In this document: piece after piece, positions 1 to 9,874 of the stretch
Layout: each line of letters begins with the position of its first letter
Numbering within the stretch: the first letter of the stretch is position 1
Source: Jaltomata sinuosa
Lineage: Eukaryota > Streptophyta > Magnoliopsida > Solanales > Solanaceae
Length of the DNA stretch: 64,000 nucleotides
Assembly (NCBI GenBank): GCA_003996215.1
Contig: QJPP01000031.1
Location: 868,001 to 932,000 of the forward strand
Direction: 5' to 3'
The notes under the pieces: model-generated
Told to the model about the DNA's origin: nothing
The model's input: only the letters and a program-made list of their open reading frames with translations
Database searches by the model: none
Program-made: the position numbers and the translations under genes

Positions 1-119
1 TTGATGAAAATGAAGCTACTCTTAGTCTAGATAAGAAAGCAAAGGAATTGAACCCAAAGAGCTCAAAAAGAAGTTGAAGTGTTAAAGTGAACGAAAAAGA
101 GGAAGAAACTACCGAGGGG

Positions 120-141
120 TGCGAGCCGCATGCGAGCCGCA
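120..141 (+). repeat. Perfect 11-bp tandem repeat in the ATH1 LTR
   Basis: TGCGAGCCGCA occurs twice head to tail at 120-130 and 131-141. Related GTGCG and CGCAC words continue to about 280. The cluster lies about 170-200 bp upstream of the TATA box. Confidence 0.9.
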
Positions 142-313
142 CAATACGACATGAGAATTACACCCCCGTCGCACCTTATAGCACTAACAACTGAATTCAC
201 TAGTTGGAGAAATGAGCAATATGTGAGCCACAGAACCAAGGGTGCGATCTCACGTCAGTTGCACCAGCCCCGAGGGGTATTTTTGTCAAAAGCCATGTGA
301 TATATAGGGAATC

Positions 314-323
314 TTATAAAACC
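314..323 (+). promoter_or_regulatory. TATA box of the ATH1 LTR
   Basis: TTATAAAACC lies in the position expected for the LTR promoter, followed by a pyrimidine-rich leader (CTCTTCTCTCTTCATC near 394). Inferred from sequence only. Confidence 0.5.
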
Positions 324-1425
324 CATTTTGGGGTGTGTACCTAATATAGAATTTTAGTTTTACTTTCCCCAAGGAAGATATTGAGAGCACACTCTTCTCT
401 CTTCATCTTTTCCAATTGAAATCACCATTTTATAAGGATTTGATCTTGGATTTGGAGATTAGCTTTGATTATGAATAGAATTATGAGTAACCCATTAGGT
501 ATATCCTCTTATTTCCTTAATATGAGCAGCTAAATTCCTTGTCTAGGAGTATGTGCATGATGAGTATTTGAATTTGAGTGTGGGTATTGATTAATTATGC
601 CTATAGTTGAAGACTTAGTATGGGTCTATTCAATTCCACATAATTTAATCAATAAATTGATGGTTGCAAACATTGATTTGAGTTTACTTAATTGTGTTCT
701 TGCTTGAAAGAGGAGTTTATAATTCGGATAGGAATTCAATAGTGGAAATTTGGGATTTTCACCTTAGATTAAGGCTAGAAATAACTTAATCGAAGGAAAT
801 ACCTATCTAAGAATTTAAGCTAGAAATAGTGTGATTCCCCCAAGTATTGAATTGGTTGGTTTAAGGTAAAGCTATGGTGCTTGAGGAAAGACCATAGTAC
901 ATATATTTGTAGGGTCAAAAGACTATCAAATATATCTTGAACCAATGCTACCCGTACCTTTTATCGAGAGTTTGCATAATTAATCAAGTCCCTAACCCAT
1001 TATAGAATCCCATCGAAAGCATATCCCTAGTCTTCCTTCTCATTGATGAACAAGTCGTGTTTACATTAATCTTGTGTTGAAATTGATACATTAATTCCCA
1101 TTCCTTTTTCCCACAACTTTTACTTTTGGTTGTTTGAACATTGACTCAACTTAGGGATTACTATTCAATGATTTCTTAGCGAATCATCACTCCATTCTCT
1201 GTGGATACGACCCCGACATCCATTGGGTCTATTTATTATTTTGTACAATGAGCATCACCATCTCCTACGGAAGAGTGTTTTTGAACGTCATCAGACGTCC
1301 GTACCCTATCTTTGGGGGTTACAATGTTATCTTAGGAAATATGAGTCTTCTCTTGCTCCTATATCGTGCATTTTATCCTAGATGGTTTCCTGAAATCTCA
1401 TTTGTTCTAGTTCACTCTTCTGCAG

Positions 1426-3020
1426 ATGGTTCGTACGAGATCTTCAGCGGCATACAAGGGTGTGCCTTCAATACCAGCACCTCCAGCTCCAGCTAGGAGA
1501 TGGGGTAGACATAGAGGTAGAGTCAAGGATGTGCCCCAGCTACAGAACTAGTTAGGGCTCTTGAGGTCAAGCACGAGCCTGAGAAATTTTCAGACCAGCA
1601 GCCCATGGACCAGGGAGTAACCTAGGTGCCACTAGGGCTAGTAGCGGCATCAGTATTAGCACACCGGCCAACTCTTACACCAAATATTCAGAGTGTGCTT
1701 CTTCAGTTGTTAAGCATGGTTGGGGTTAGCCTTCTGATATGGCCCAAACATTCGCTCAGGGGGAAGCCCTGGGTGTTCAGAGTTCAGAAGCACAACCTGC
1801 TACTGTGGCTCCCCGTGCACAGGTCCTTTCAATGCCTACAGTCTCTCAACCTCTGTCTCCTCACCTAGTTATGTTAGAGTCGGATAGAAGGCCTGGGGCT
1901 GATTTCTGAGACTATCCTCACTGAGGTTCTTTGGTACTCCCAGGTAGGATGCCTATGATTTTATTTCTACTTGTGAGGAGATGCTTCATCACCTTGGTCA
2001 GCTGGATGCACACAGAGTGGATTATACAACCTATCAGCTGGAGGGGCCAACTGAACTTTGGTGGAGGGCCTAAGTAGCTTGCAGGCACCCTTAGTCTCCT
2101 CAGTTGACATAGAGGGAGTTCTACAAGGACTTTTTGGCCAAGTTTTTACCGCAATATGGCTATGAGCACCGAAGGGAGCAGTTTACCCAGATGATGTAGG
2201 GGTCTATGATAGTGTTTGAGTATGAGACCCACTTTTACTAGTTAGATCCATTTGGGGCTATGATTATTCCTACAAAGCCAGACCATATTTGTCGATTTGT
2301 CTAGGGGATGAGGACTGAGCTGCGTTAGACTATAGAGATACTAGTTTCTAGTGGGCGGTCATTTCAGGAGATAGTGGACCATTCTTGCACTATGGAGGAT
2401 TTGCATCACCAGGACCCAGGGCTAGAGATAAAAGACCATGCCAGTAGGTCAGTTACAGTGGTTCCCTCTCTAGCAGTATAGGTTTAGATTAGTAGGGCAG
2501 AGGATATCAGCCACAACAACATTCGGGCCTGTCTAGCCGGCCAGTTCAGGCATCACTTTAGGCTTTAGGTGGGCCTCTGTTTGATCATAGTTATGGTAGT
2601 CAGCATGCTTACATTCGTCATCATGAGTTTAGTGGGCTGAGTTCAGGTCAGGCATCGAGGGGTACATTATTTGGGGCATCAAGCTATGGTAGCCATACAG
2701 GTTCATCCAATTCGTCACGCCAGGGTGGGTCATTAGGGCCTTGATATGAATGTGGTATTATCGGTCATTTTGCTAGAGATTGCCCTTAGTGAGGTACAGT
2801 TCAGCCAGCCACTTAGCAGGCTCAGCCTCTAAGAGCAGTGCAGCCACTGATCAGAGGTGGTGGTGTCCAGGGTAGAGGTGGTGCCCAGTATAGAAGGTCA
2901 GGTCATTGGGATAGCAGTCGCTCCAGTAGAGGTCGACATAAGTTCTATGTAGTCCCTGGTAGACTAGACGCAAAGGCCTCAGATGTGGTGATCACAGGTA
3001 TGATCTCTGTCTACCGTTAG
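1426..3020 (+). pseudogene. TEK1 gag pseudogene
   Basis: Gag is the capsid protein of the retrotransposon particle. The start MVRTRSSA at 1426 matches MFCTRSSA of TEK2 at 12722. The capsid core can be followed across about 2030-2410 (TYQLEGPTEL, FGAMIIP, SSGRSFQEIVDH) in shifting frames. One zinc-knuckle remnant, YECG-x4-H-x4-C with the first Cys changed to Tyr, lies at about 2743-2790. The Gln/Gly-rich tail ends at the TAG at 3018, which replaces a codon before the protease. Many in-frame TAG codons and several frameshifts make it non-functional. The leader 1294-1425 resembles 12590-12720. Confidence 0.8.
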
Positions 3021-3111
3021 TCAATTTCAACTTTATTTGATCCTGGTTTTTCATGTTCATGTGTTTCTTCATACTTTGTTCCTTGCTTGGAGTTGGCTAG
3101 TGAACCATTAT
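3021..3111 (+). pseudogene. TEK1 protease, first part
   Basis: This is the retropepsin start, in frame with the end of gag: LFDPGFSCS with the catalytic Asp at about 3039 (D-P-G), then PCLELASEP. It is cut after CCATTAT by the solo LTR and continues at 26138. Confidence 0.8.
3107..3111. repeat. Target-site duplication, left copy (ATTAT)
   Basis: ATTAT here and at 26133-26137 flank the reverse-oriented solo LTR. The match is exact, and the host protease sequence is continuous across it. Confidence 0.8.
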
Positions 3112-3702
3112 TATCATGCCCCGAACTCGAAGAGGTGAACAAAGCATATCAACCATCAGCTGAATTCGACCAACGCAATAAGGACCACTGTCTACCTAAT
3201 AACCTGCATGCATGAATACAGTGCCCCCAGGCAATGGGGACATCAGTGCGAAAGAATGTACTGAATATATAAGGCGACAGAATAACAGAAGTAGTATAAC
3301 TCAAAGCTGAAACCACAATATGAAGGGAGTCAAAATAGGAATAATACCAACATCGTCTCAACCACAACCTGCACAGACACCACGTTAGCCCAACATTACC
3401 TTACCTTTCCCTACTCCAGGCCCCATAATAATCATAACTATAACCTCATCCCACACATTGCCTCAGAAACTCAAGATAAAACTAACCACAATAATCATAA
3501 CATAGGAATGCAATACAAGTTGATATACGCAATACATAGGCTCAACCTGCGGCATGCCTTACGGGAGATCAATACTAAGGAAGACCATGCAGAAAAATAC
3601 TCACGCCTTACAGGTCCTCATAATGCCATGGGTTCGACCATGTGGAAAGCTTTCACGCCTTACAGGTCCTCACAAAGCCATGGGCTCAACCATGTGGACA
3701 GG
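3112..3702 (-). mobile_element. Reverse-oriented solo LTR, left piece (its 3' side)
   Basis: On the minus strand this is the end of an LTR that starts at 26132. The plus-strand ends are TATCATGCCCC and GGGGTGTTATA, an 8/11 inverted repeat. They fit the common TG...CA ends if one G-to-A and one C-to-T change occurred. With the right piece (25041-26132) the LTR is about 1.68 kb. It is flanked by an exact 5-bp duplication and has no internal coding region, hence a solo LTR made by LTR-LTR recombination. The family was not identified. Two copies of a CACGCCTTACAGGTCCTCA unit occur at 3602 and 3656, with a diverged third copy after the ATH2 insertion (25041). Confidence 0.7.
3698..3702. repeat. 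Target-site duplication of ATH2, left copy (ACAGG)
   Basis: ACAGG here and ATAGG at 25036-25040 match at 4 of 5 bases. The flanks join to continue the TCACGCC..CAGG repeat of the solo LTR. Confidence 0.7.
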
Positions 3703-5193
3703 TGATAACTCGGTAATCTACCAACTTATTGAACCTATAATCATGAATTATTGCTATGTTTTGAATAGATTTAGAGGTTCTTATGGCCTTTATTGATGTC
3801 TATGTACGTACTTTTGATTAATAATGAAAAACAAGAAAATGGACCCACAAAGAGCTTAAAAGTAATGAAGTGTGAATGGATCAAAAAAGATGGAGATTCT
3901 AACCTGAGATATGGTGCCCATGTGACACGCACAAGCTGTGGTGCGGAATGCACCTATGACGCATAGAGATACAAAATTAACTGAAGAATCTGCTAAGGGG
4001 TGCATTCGTTGTGTGTCGTGCACAACCCAAGGTGCAAACCGCACCGCCTTCGCAAGAGGCCTCCAAAACAAGCTGAAGTCATTGGTTCAACTAAAGATAG
4101 TGTGCGATGCGCACATCATGACGTGCAAACCACACGTCGCATTGCACACCACCTGAAGGGTAATTTTGTCCTGAATTTTAATGAAGTTTTGGGAAACTAT
4201 AAGAGGCTAATTTAGGCATAATTGTAAATAACATTCTTCAGTCCTGAATATTCTGAAGATCTTTTAACTTTGAGAACAAGTTTTCCTCTCCAAAGAGAAG
4301 AGGGTTTAAATCTATTCTCTCTACTAAACCTTGGTTAACTATTTGTGTACTCAAATTGAACTTAGAACTTGAGATTAATCTCGAATAAAGAGGAATTTTA
4401 CTTACCCACTTGGTATATCTCTTTCCTTTAGCGCGAGTGGCTTATTTCATTTTTCTAAGGATTTGTTGAGAATGGGTGCTTGACAAATGGGTGTGGGTGT
4501 TGCTAATTCTTGCTTATAATATCTTATTTGACATGGGTCTAGTAGTTTTACCATGTTTTAATCCTAAAATTGGTGGTTGCAAACATTAATTTTCATTACT
4601 TGACTATGTTGTTGCTTGAAAGAGAATTTTATGGTTTTGGATGTGAGATTACTTGTGGGAACTTGGGACTCCATTAAGATTTGAGGCTAGAAATAACTCA
4701 TATTGATGGAATCACCCATTTAAGGGTCTAATCTAGAGATAGTGTGACCTCCCCAAGCTAGACATTAGTTGCTCGTTGATTTAACCGATAATGCTCTAAC
4801 TGGGATTATCACATATATGGTTGTTGATCGAGAGATAAACAATTATGCTCATGACCAATGCTACTTGTGTCAATAAGCGAGAATAAGTGTAAATTGATAA
4901 TCACCCTATCCCACATTAAAGACCCATTGGATTCACATCCCTAGTCACCTACTCAATTTGGCACACCCACTTTACTCATTTGCATTAATTCGAATTATGA
5001 TTGTAGTGACATAATCCCAATTCTCCCAACTTTTTACTTTCGTGTTATAAGCATTTACTCTCCTTGTGAACTCATTTCAATACAATCTTCATATAGATAG
5101 TATCAAGTGTCTGTAGGTACGACCACGACACCCATTGGGTACTTATAAATGTTTTTTGCTTGACGATCGCCGTGCGATTTGAGCGTTTATTCA
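3703..5193 (+). mobile_element. ATH2 5' LTR
   Basis: It begins TGATAACTCGG and ends GTTTATTCA. The partner LTR begins TGATAAGTCGG and ends TTATCA, giving a short inverted repeat at the ends. GTGCG/CGCAC words fill 3920-4145, the TATA box is at 4197, and the conserved end block is near 5100-5190. A 19-bp stretch near the end of the 3' LTR (about 25001-25019) is missing here. Confidence 0.9.
4197..4205 (+). promoter_or_regulatory. TATA box of the ATH2 5' LTR
   Basis: CTATAAGAG; the 3' LTR has the better CTATAAAAG at 24030. It lies just downstream of the GTGCG/CGCAC word cluster. Confidence 0.5.
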
Positions 5194-5196
5194 AAT

Positions 5197-5214
5197 TGGT
5201 GCCATTGTCGAGGA
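5197..5214 (+). promoter_or_regulatory. Primer-binding site of ATH2, tRNA-Asp type
   Basis: TGGTGCCATTGTCGAGGA differs from the Athila-type site TGGCGCCGTTGCCGGGGA at four positions, all C-to-T or G-to-A. It lies three bases after the LTR end. Confidence 0.8.
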
Positions 5215-5320
5215 CTTAAATTGATAGCTATTTTTGATTGTTGATTTGAAGTCACTTTGAGAGTACTTATTTCTTTTACTTTTGTTTGTTGTTTGTGTTG
5301 TGATTGATTAGGCCAGCCTA

Positions 5321-6640
5321 ATGAGCGAAGACGACGACAACAAAAGCATTAGTGGATTCATGGATACCAATGTTGTTGAGCCTGTGATGCAAGGGAGTGT
5401 GGTTGCAATCCGCCTACCCCCCACGATGGGAAATGCTATCTTTCACGTGACTAGCACCATGCTCCACTTGATCCAAATGAAGGGCCTATTTGGTGGATCA
5501 ACACATGAAGATTCCAACCGGCATATCAAAAATTTGTGGAGATTTTCCAACCATACATCATTCAAAATATCTCCCAAGAATCCATATGATTGCGCCTATT
5601 CCCCTTTTCTTTGATGGGGGAAGCCATGACATGGTTGGAAGAATTGTCGAATGATTCTATAACCTTTTAGGGTGAGTTGGTTGAGGCATTTACATTAAGA
5701 TTCTTTCCTCCATCTTGAATGATGCAACTAAGAGACGAGATCACCAACTTTAGGCAACTCTCGGATGAGCCTCTACATGAGGTTTGGTTAAGGTTAAAAA
5801 AAAGCTTCTCTTGTGTCTAAACCATGAGTTATCGAACAATATGTTGCTACAAAGCTTATATAAGTCGTTGAACTCTATGAATAAGTTGGTGGATGACAAT
5901 CTTGGAGGTGGTTTTTTCATGGACTTAGATTTTCCATTGCCTCAACTTTATTAGAGTGAATGACAAAAACCAACCAAACTTGGCATACGAGAGAAGCAGA
6001 TGTGCCAACTTCGGGAGCACCCTCATCCATATTGGTTAATGAAATGATGAAGAGGGATGAGGAGCGATATGATACAATGGTAAAAATGATGACACAAATT
6101 GATTTGATGGCCAAGCATGTAACGGGAGCTGGTGGTGCTAAGGAGCTGAATGCTGTGAGTACACCAGAAATCAAAGTGAGTGATGATGAGCTAATGACAA
6201 TTATTGATGGTAAACTGTGCTTTGTGTCAGTGAGTTTTCATCTTGGGTATTATCGCCTGAGGGAGGAGAACCAAGGTTGCATAAGAGATAAGGAAAGGGA
6301 TGTAAATTGGAGGGATAGACACAAAGATGGTGATTGTTTCAATCACCGGAGCTCAAATCCCTATATACCTTCGAACAAAGCAAACTCTCTCTTCCAACCG
6401 GGCACAAGAAACCCCAGTCATTCCAAGGTATAGGACATGTTGTCCTTGGTTCTCAAGAAGGTGGATATGACAAATACTGGAGTGAGTGAGCTAAAGAGTG
6501 AAGTTTCAACACTTTATCAAACCGTGAGCTCTCACTCAGCCTAGATCAAGCATCTTGAAGTACAAATGAACCACCTCTCAAGACAAATAAACCCAAGGAT
6601 GAAGGGGACATTGCCCAGTGATACCATCACTAAATCCAAA
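5321..6640 (+). pseudogene. ATH2 gag pseudogene
   Basis: Capsid protein of Athila type. It starts MSEDDDNKSIS. Recognisable order: STMLHLIQMKGLFGGSTHED (about 5450), MGEAMTWLEELSNDSIT after a frameshift near 5605, FFPPS and MMQLRDEITNFRQ (about 5700-5757), TKTNQTWHTREAD (about 5963), a polar linker with KRDEERYDTMVKMMTQIDLM, and the C-terminal LPSDTIT (about 6610). At least two frameshifts and several stops break it. A normal gag would lead into the protease; here it stops next to the post-pol hairpin, so a large deletion joined at about 6640-6660 removed protease and pol. Confidence 0.8.
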
Positions 6641-6683
6641 TAATGAGTGATTTAAGGTAGCATCATCGAGCCGTGACGTTAAA

Positions 6684-6711
6684 CCAAGCGCTGCTTGGGA
6701 GGCAACCCAAG
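6684..6711 (+). promoter_or_regulatory. Two mutually exclusive hairpins in the post-pol spacer of ATH2
   Basis: Arm 1 CCAAGC (6684-6689) can pair with GCTTGG (6693-6698) across a 3-base loop. The same middle arm, read as CTTGGG (6694-6699), can instead pair with CCCAAG (6706-6711) across a 6-base loop. Both pairings are perfect over 6 bp. From memory, the string TTGGGAGGCAACCCAA is widely conserved in Athila elements after pol; its function is unknown to me. Confidence 0.6.
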
Positions 6712-8461
6712 TTTCCTTACTTTGTTTTTGATTATATTTTGTTGTTTTTGGTGTGTTTGTAGGGAATGCATGGAGTATAAACATGGACAAGTGAAAACAT
6801 GGGCTGTGCGGAGGACTGTACAGACCGCACAAGCAATTGTGCATGTCACACAGCTCATCGCATGTAAAATAGAGTGCCTGGAAAAAAGTTGAAAAATTAG
6901 AGGTGTCATACGCTAGGTGGTGCAGTCCGCACAAGCCTAAGTGCGCATCGTACCTCCATCACATAGAAAACCAGAAGCCTGGGCAAACCGAGGGGAGAAA
7001 AAGGGTGATGTGCGAAATGTCATGCGGTCTGCACAAAGGCTGGTGCAAATCGCATGTCGCGGTGCACAACATGTAAAATTGAATTTTAATTGACTTAATG
7101 CATTGACCGACCAGACTCGGAGATGACCGATCAACTTTTATTCTTCTTTTTCTTCTTAAAATGCCTCCTTCACCACCTTCACCATATTTTCTCTCCAACT
7201 TCTCAACTTCTCTCTCAAAATTCTCTCTAAATCCCTCAAACTTCTCCAAAATCTTTTCCTCTTCTCGCCCAACCATCTCCACCACTCCTCCACTGTCATC
7301 GCCGCTAGTCTCTCTGGGCAAGCCAAGTGGGTCACCATTGTTGCACTACAATACGCTTTAATTTTCACTCCTCTCCATCTAATCTTCACTTGTGTTAAGT
7401 TCCCCAACGTTAAATACTAGTTTTTATAAAGGTTGGGAACTCATATTGTGAAGCATGCTTAGTAGAATTGCCATGTTGATTTCGGGTGAGATTCAAAAAA
7501 TTTGGGTCCCCAATTTTGAGTTGTATTGATAATTTTGCTTATTGTCAACTTGGTCGAACTTGAATTTTCTTTATGCATGTTGATTGGTAGTGAATTTTGG
7601 CCTTGATATCTGTGTTTAGGATAAAGTCTGAGTAACCACTTATGATTGACAAATGATTTGGCCCGATGATAAATTGGGTGACGTCATTCTTAAGGACAAA
7701 CTGTCGTTAGTCATGAGATTTGGTTGAAAATGGTTATTGAGGTTGAATTTTTGCTAATTGTATACCCATGATTCCTTGTTGAAAATTTTTCTTTGGGTGT
7801 ATGATCTTGTGCAGGGAGGGGTTAATTCTTGCTAAAATTTATTAGTGTCCATTATTCCAAGTAAGGGCTTGATGTTCCCAATAATTGATGGGGTAACGTC
7901 CACCTTAAGGGAAGTCGTTAAGTTCTTTGCTTGCTTGTTGTTATTGTTAATAGAAATCCGGGGAATTCTGAGTACCTGGACGTTGTGGTCAGAATATCCC
8001 TTGCCTCCCTTATTTAATGTTGATTGGTTTGTTGAGTGGTTCCAAGTGCCTAAGCACATCTTTCTCTATGGATCACATGCGTAATTCACAAGAACACAAG
8101 GAAACAAAAATTCCAATTGTACTTTGTGCGTTTCGCATGTGATGTATAGATATTGATGTGAAGGTTACACAAGGCATCACAATTTGTTAACAAAGGAGTC
8201 CAGTCATTGCTGTGAGAGGTGACGCATGGTGCGACATACACTTTGGATGTTGCATTCTGCACCATCTTCACACCTCGATGGAAAAATTCCTGTAGGATTC
8301 TGTTAGCTTATGCGATAGCACATACAACACATACTCTTTCTAGTGCATTTCACACGCCACCTATTTTGTTTTTCTAGTCCATTGCATTCCATCCTTTGTA
8401 GTTGCTAACTTCTTTTTAGGTTTTGGTTTTGCTTTTGGCTCACAACCCATGTATGCAGAAC
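6712..8461 (+). other. Non-coding spacer of ATH2 between gag and extra ORF
   Basis: No convincing gene. It holds two clusters of the GTGCG/CGCAC words that also fill the ATH2 LTR promoter region (6790-7075 and 8125-8335), a pyrimidine-rich stretch at 7130-7290 and AT-rich sequence. The open frame at 7161 (MPPSPPSPYFLSNFSTS) is the translation of that pyrimidine tract and is not supported as a protein. Confidence 0.6.
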
Positions 8462-8970
8462 ATGTCTTCTAGAAGGAGAAACATGGGAGGCCAACCAAGG
8501 CAAATGTCTGTAGCAGAAGAAGCAAGGATTCAATTCGGGGTGGAAGGCATGAACGCCTATTATAAGCGGGACAAGAATAGAACCTTCAATGTGGAACAAA
8601 GTTTAACTTGGGGAAACTTGGGGATGAGTTGCCCAACTTGCACTGTCAATTTACTGACTGAGAGTGGCAGCTATTCAAAAATGTGCCTGGTAGGTATTAT
8701 GAGGAGAGAGTTCGAGAATTCTTTGCGGCCTATCAAGCCACACATGATTCCAAGGTCTATAAAGGGAACAAAGAGAAGTTCCCTAACTTGGATTCAGTTG
8801 TCGTTCGGGGTAAGAAAGTTTCTGTCACCCCTGCTGCCATTAATGCCATCTACTAGGGTCACCCAATGGCACCTTCCTCAACACTCTTCGCTAGGTTGGA
8901 TACGTAGCCAAAGCCTTATCGTGAAATAGCCCATGTCATTGCTCAGAGTGTCCCTATTTTGTCCACTATG
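8462..8970 (+). pseudogene. ATH2 extra 3' ORF, first part
   Basis: It starts MSSRRRNMGGQPRQMS at 8462. After a frameshift near 8650 the frame reads DxEWQLFKNVPGRYYEE, REFFAAYQ and SVVVRGKKVSVTPAAINAIY. This pattern (conserved Trp/Tyr, then VRGKxV and AIN) recalls the 'putative plant transposon protein' domain found in Athila-type elements, recalled from memory. It sits where Athila elements carry their env-like or extra ORF. Stops occur at about 8854 and 8908. The nested TEK2 cuts it at 8970; it resumes at 20470. The role of this protein is not established. Confidence 0.6.
8966..8970. repeat. Target-site duplication of TEK2, left copy (CTATG)
   Basis: CTATG here against CTATA at 20465-20469, 4 of 5 bases. 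Removing TEK2 restores the surrounding ATH2 reading frame order. Confidence 0.75.
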
Positions 8971-9829
8971 TGTTATGACCCTTCCGGTAATCTTTGTATT
9001 TACGTATTTATTATACTGTTAGAGCTTTCCGGTAGTGGCCCCAAGTTATTTATGGCTTGCTGGTATCGGTAGTCTGGTACCCTGGTCATTTTGGTTGTTT
9101 GCCTATTTTAGAGCTTTAACTTAGAATATCATTGACTTTAGTCAACATTCTTAGCTAATATGCTCAGAATTGGATTCTGACAGTTTTGTTAGCTCCAGAG
9201 CATTATGGTTAGTCTAGTTGGACCTTAAGTTGAGGAGTGAGAACTTTCGGTGTTAGTTTTGTGTGGTTTTCTCTGTTTTAAGGCCATTTGGAGTTGAAAG
9301 TGTAACTTTGGGTAGCTTTCGATGATTGGAGCATTAGATTAAAAATCTGATGATTCCATCAGCTTCATAATGTTGAGTTTGGGTTAGATAGTTGGTTGGT
9401 TTGTGTTTCGAGTGAGCGGGGCTCATTTTGGGTGTTTGGTTGTGTGTTGTTTAGTGTTGACTTGGGTCAACATTTTTCTGAAACAATCTCGTATGGAAGT
9501 TTCATCAATTTTGTTGAGTCCGGAACGTTATTTTCACTCTATTAGCACTATTAGTTTTTGAATATCGATTTTTGATTGTGCCTGAAATGCCCCGTTGAGT
9601 TTGGAAAAGTTGCAGACTTTTGCTGTTACAGGTGCAGGCCTCAGGCCTTAATCATGATTGCAAACCTCATCCCTTGCGACCGCGATGAAGCACCTGGACT
9701 CCTATTCTTCATGATCACGTGATCGCCTCTCACGATCGTGATGAAGTCCCTTCCCACTTGTTCGTCGCGACCACATAGCTAGGCTTCACGATCACGATAG
9801 TCTAGCCAGTGTGGTCCTTGCGACCGCGA

Positions 9830-9861
9830 GGGGTCCCTTCGCGATCGCGATGAAGGACCCC
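9830..9861 (+). repeat. Imperfect palindrome directly upstream of the TEK2 TATA box
   Basis: GGGGTCCCTTC (9830-9840) and GAAGGACCCC (9852-9861) form inverted arms with one bulged base, around the palindrome GCGATCGC (9841-9848). The 3' LTR has the same at 17786-17817. The TATA box follows seven bases later. Confidence 0.85.
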
Positions 9862-9867
9862 TGGCAG

Positions 9868-9874
9868 TATAAAA
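9868..9874 (+). promoter_or_regulatory. TATA box of the TEK2 5' LTR
   Basis: TATAAAA within CAGTATAAAACTTTTTC, identical in the 3' LTR (17824-17830). A pyrimidine-rich leader with CCATTCTCTCTCAT follows. Confidence 0.65.

Larger units (their letters stand above)
1..1293 (+). mobile_element. ATH1: 3' LTR of an Athila-like element, left end outside window
   Basis: The stretch follows the order of the complete Athila LTRs further on: GC-rich words (about 110-280), TATA box, polypyrimidine leader, the TTGATGGTTGCAAACATTGA-type block (about 655-680), and the closing block GTGGATACGACCCCGACA near 1201. It ends in TCA at about 1293. No primer-binding site follows. The next sequence is the leader and gag of a Tekay element, so this is the outer end of a 3' LTR that landed in that element. 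The boundary is placed by comparison with the LTR ends at 5193 and 25035 and may be off by a few bases. Small open frames here are chance. Confidence 0.75.

Noticed and set aside
7161..7361. 66-codon frame rich in Pro and Ser (MPPSPPSPYF) in the ATH2 spacer
   Set aside because: It is the translation of a pyrimidine-rich tract; no family likeness and no upstream or downstream coding context.
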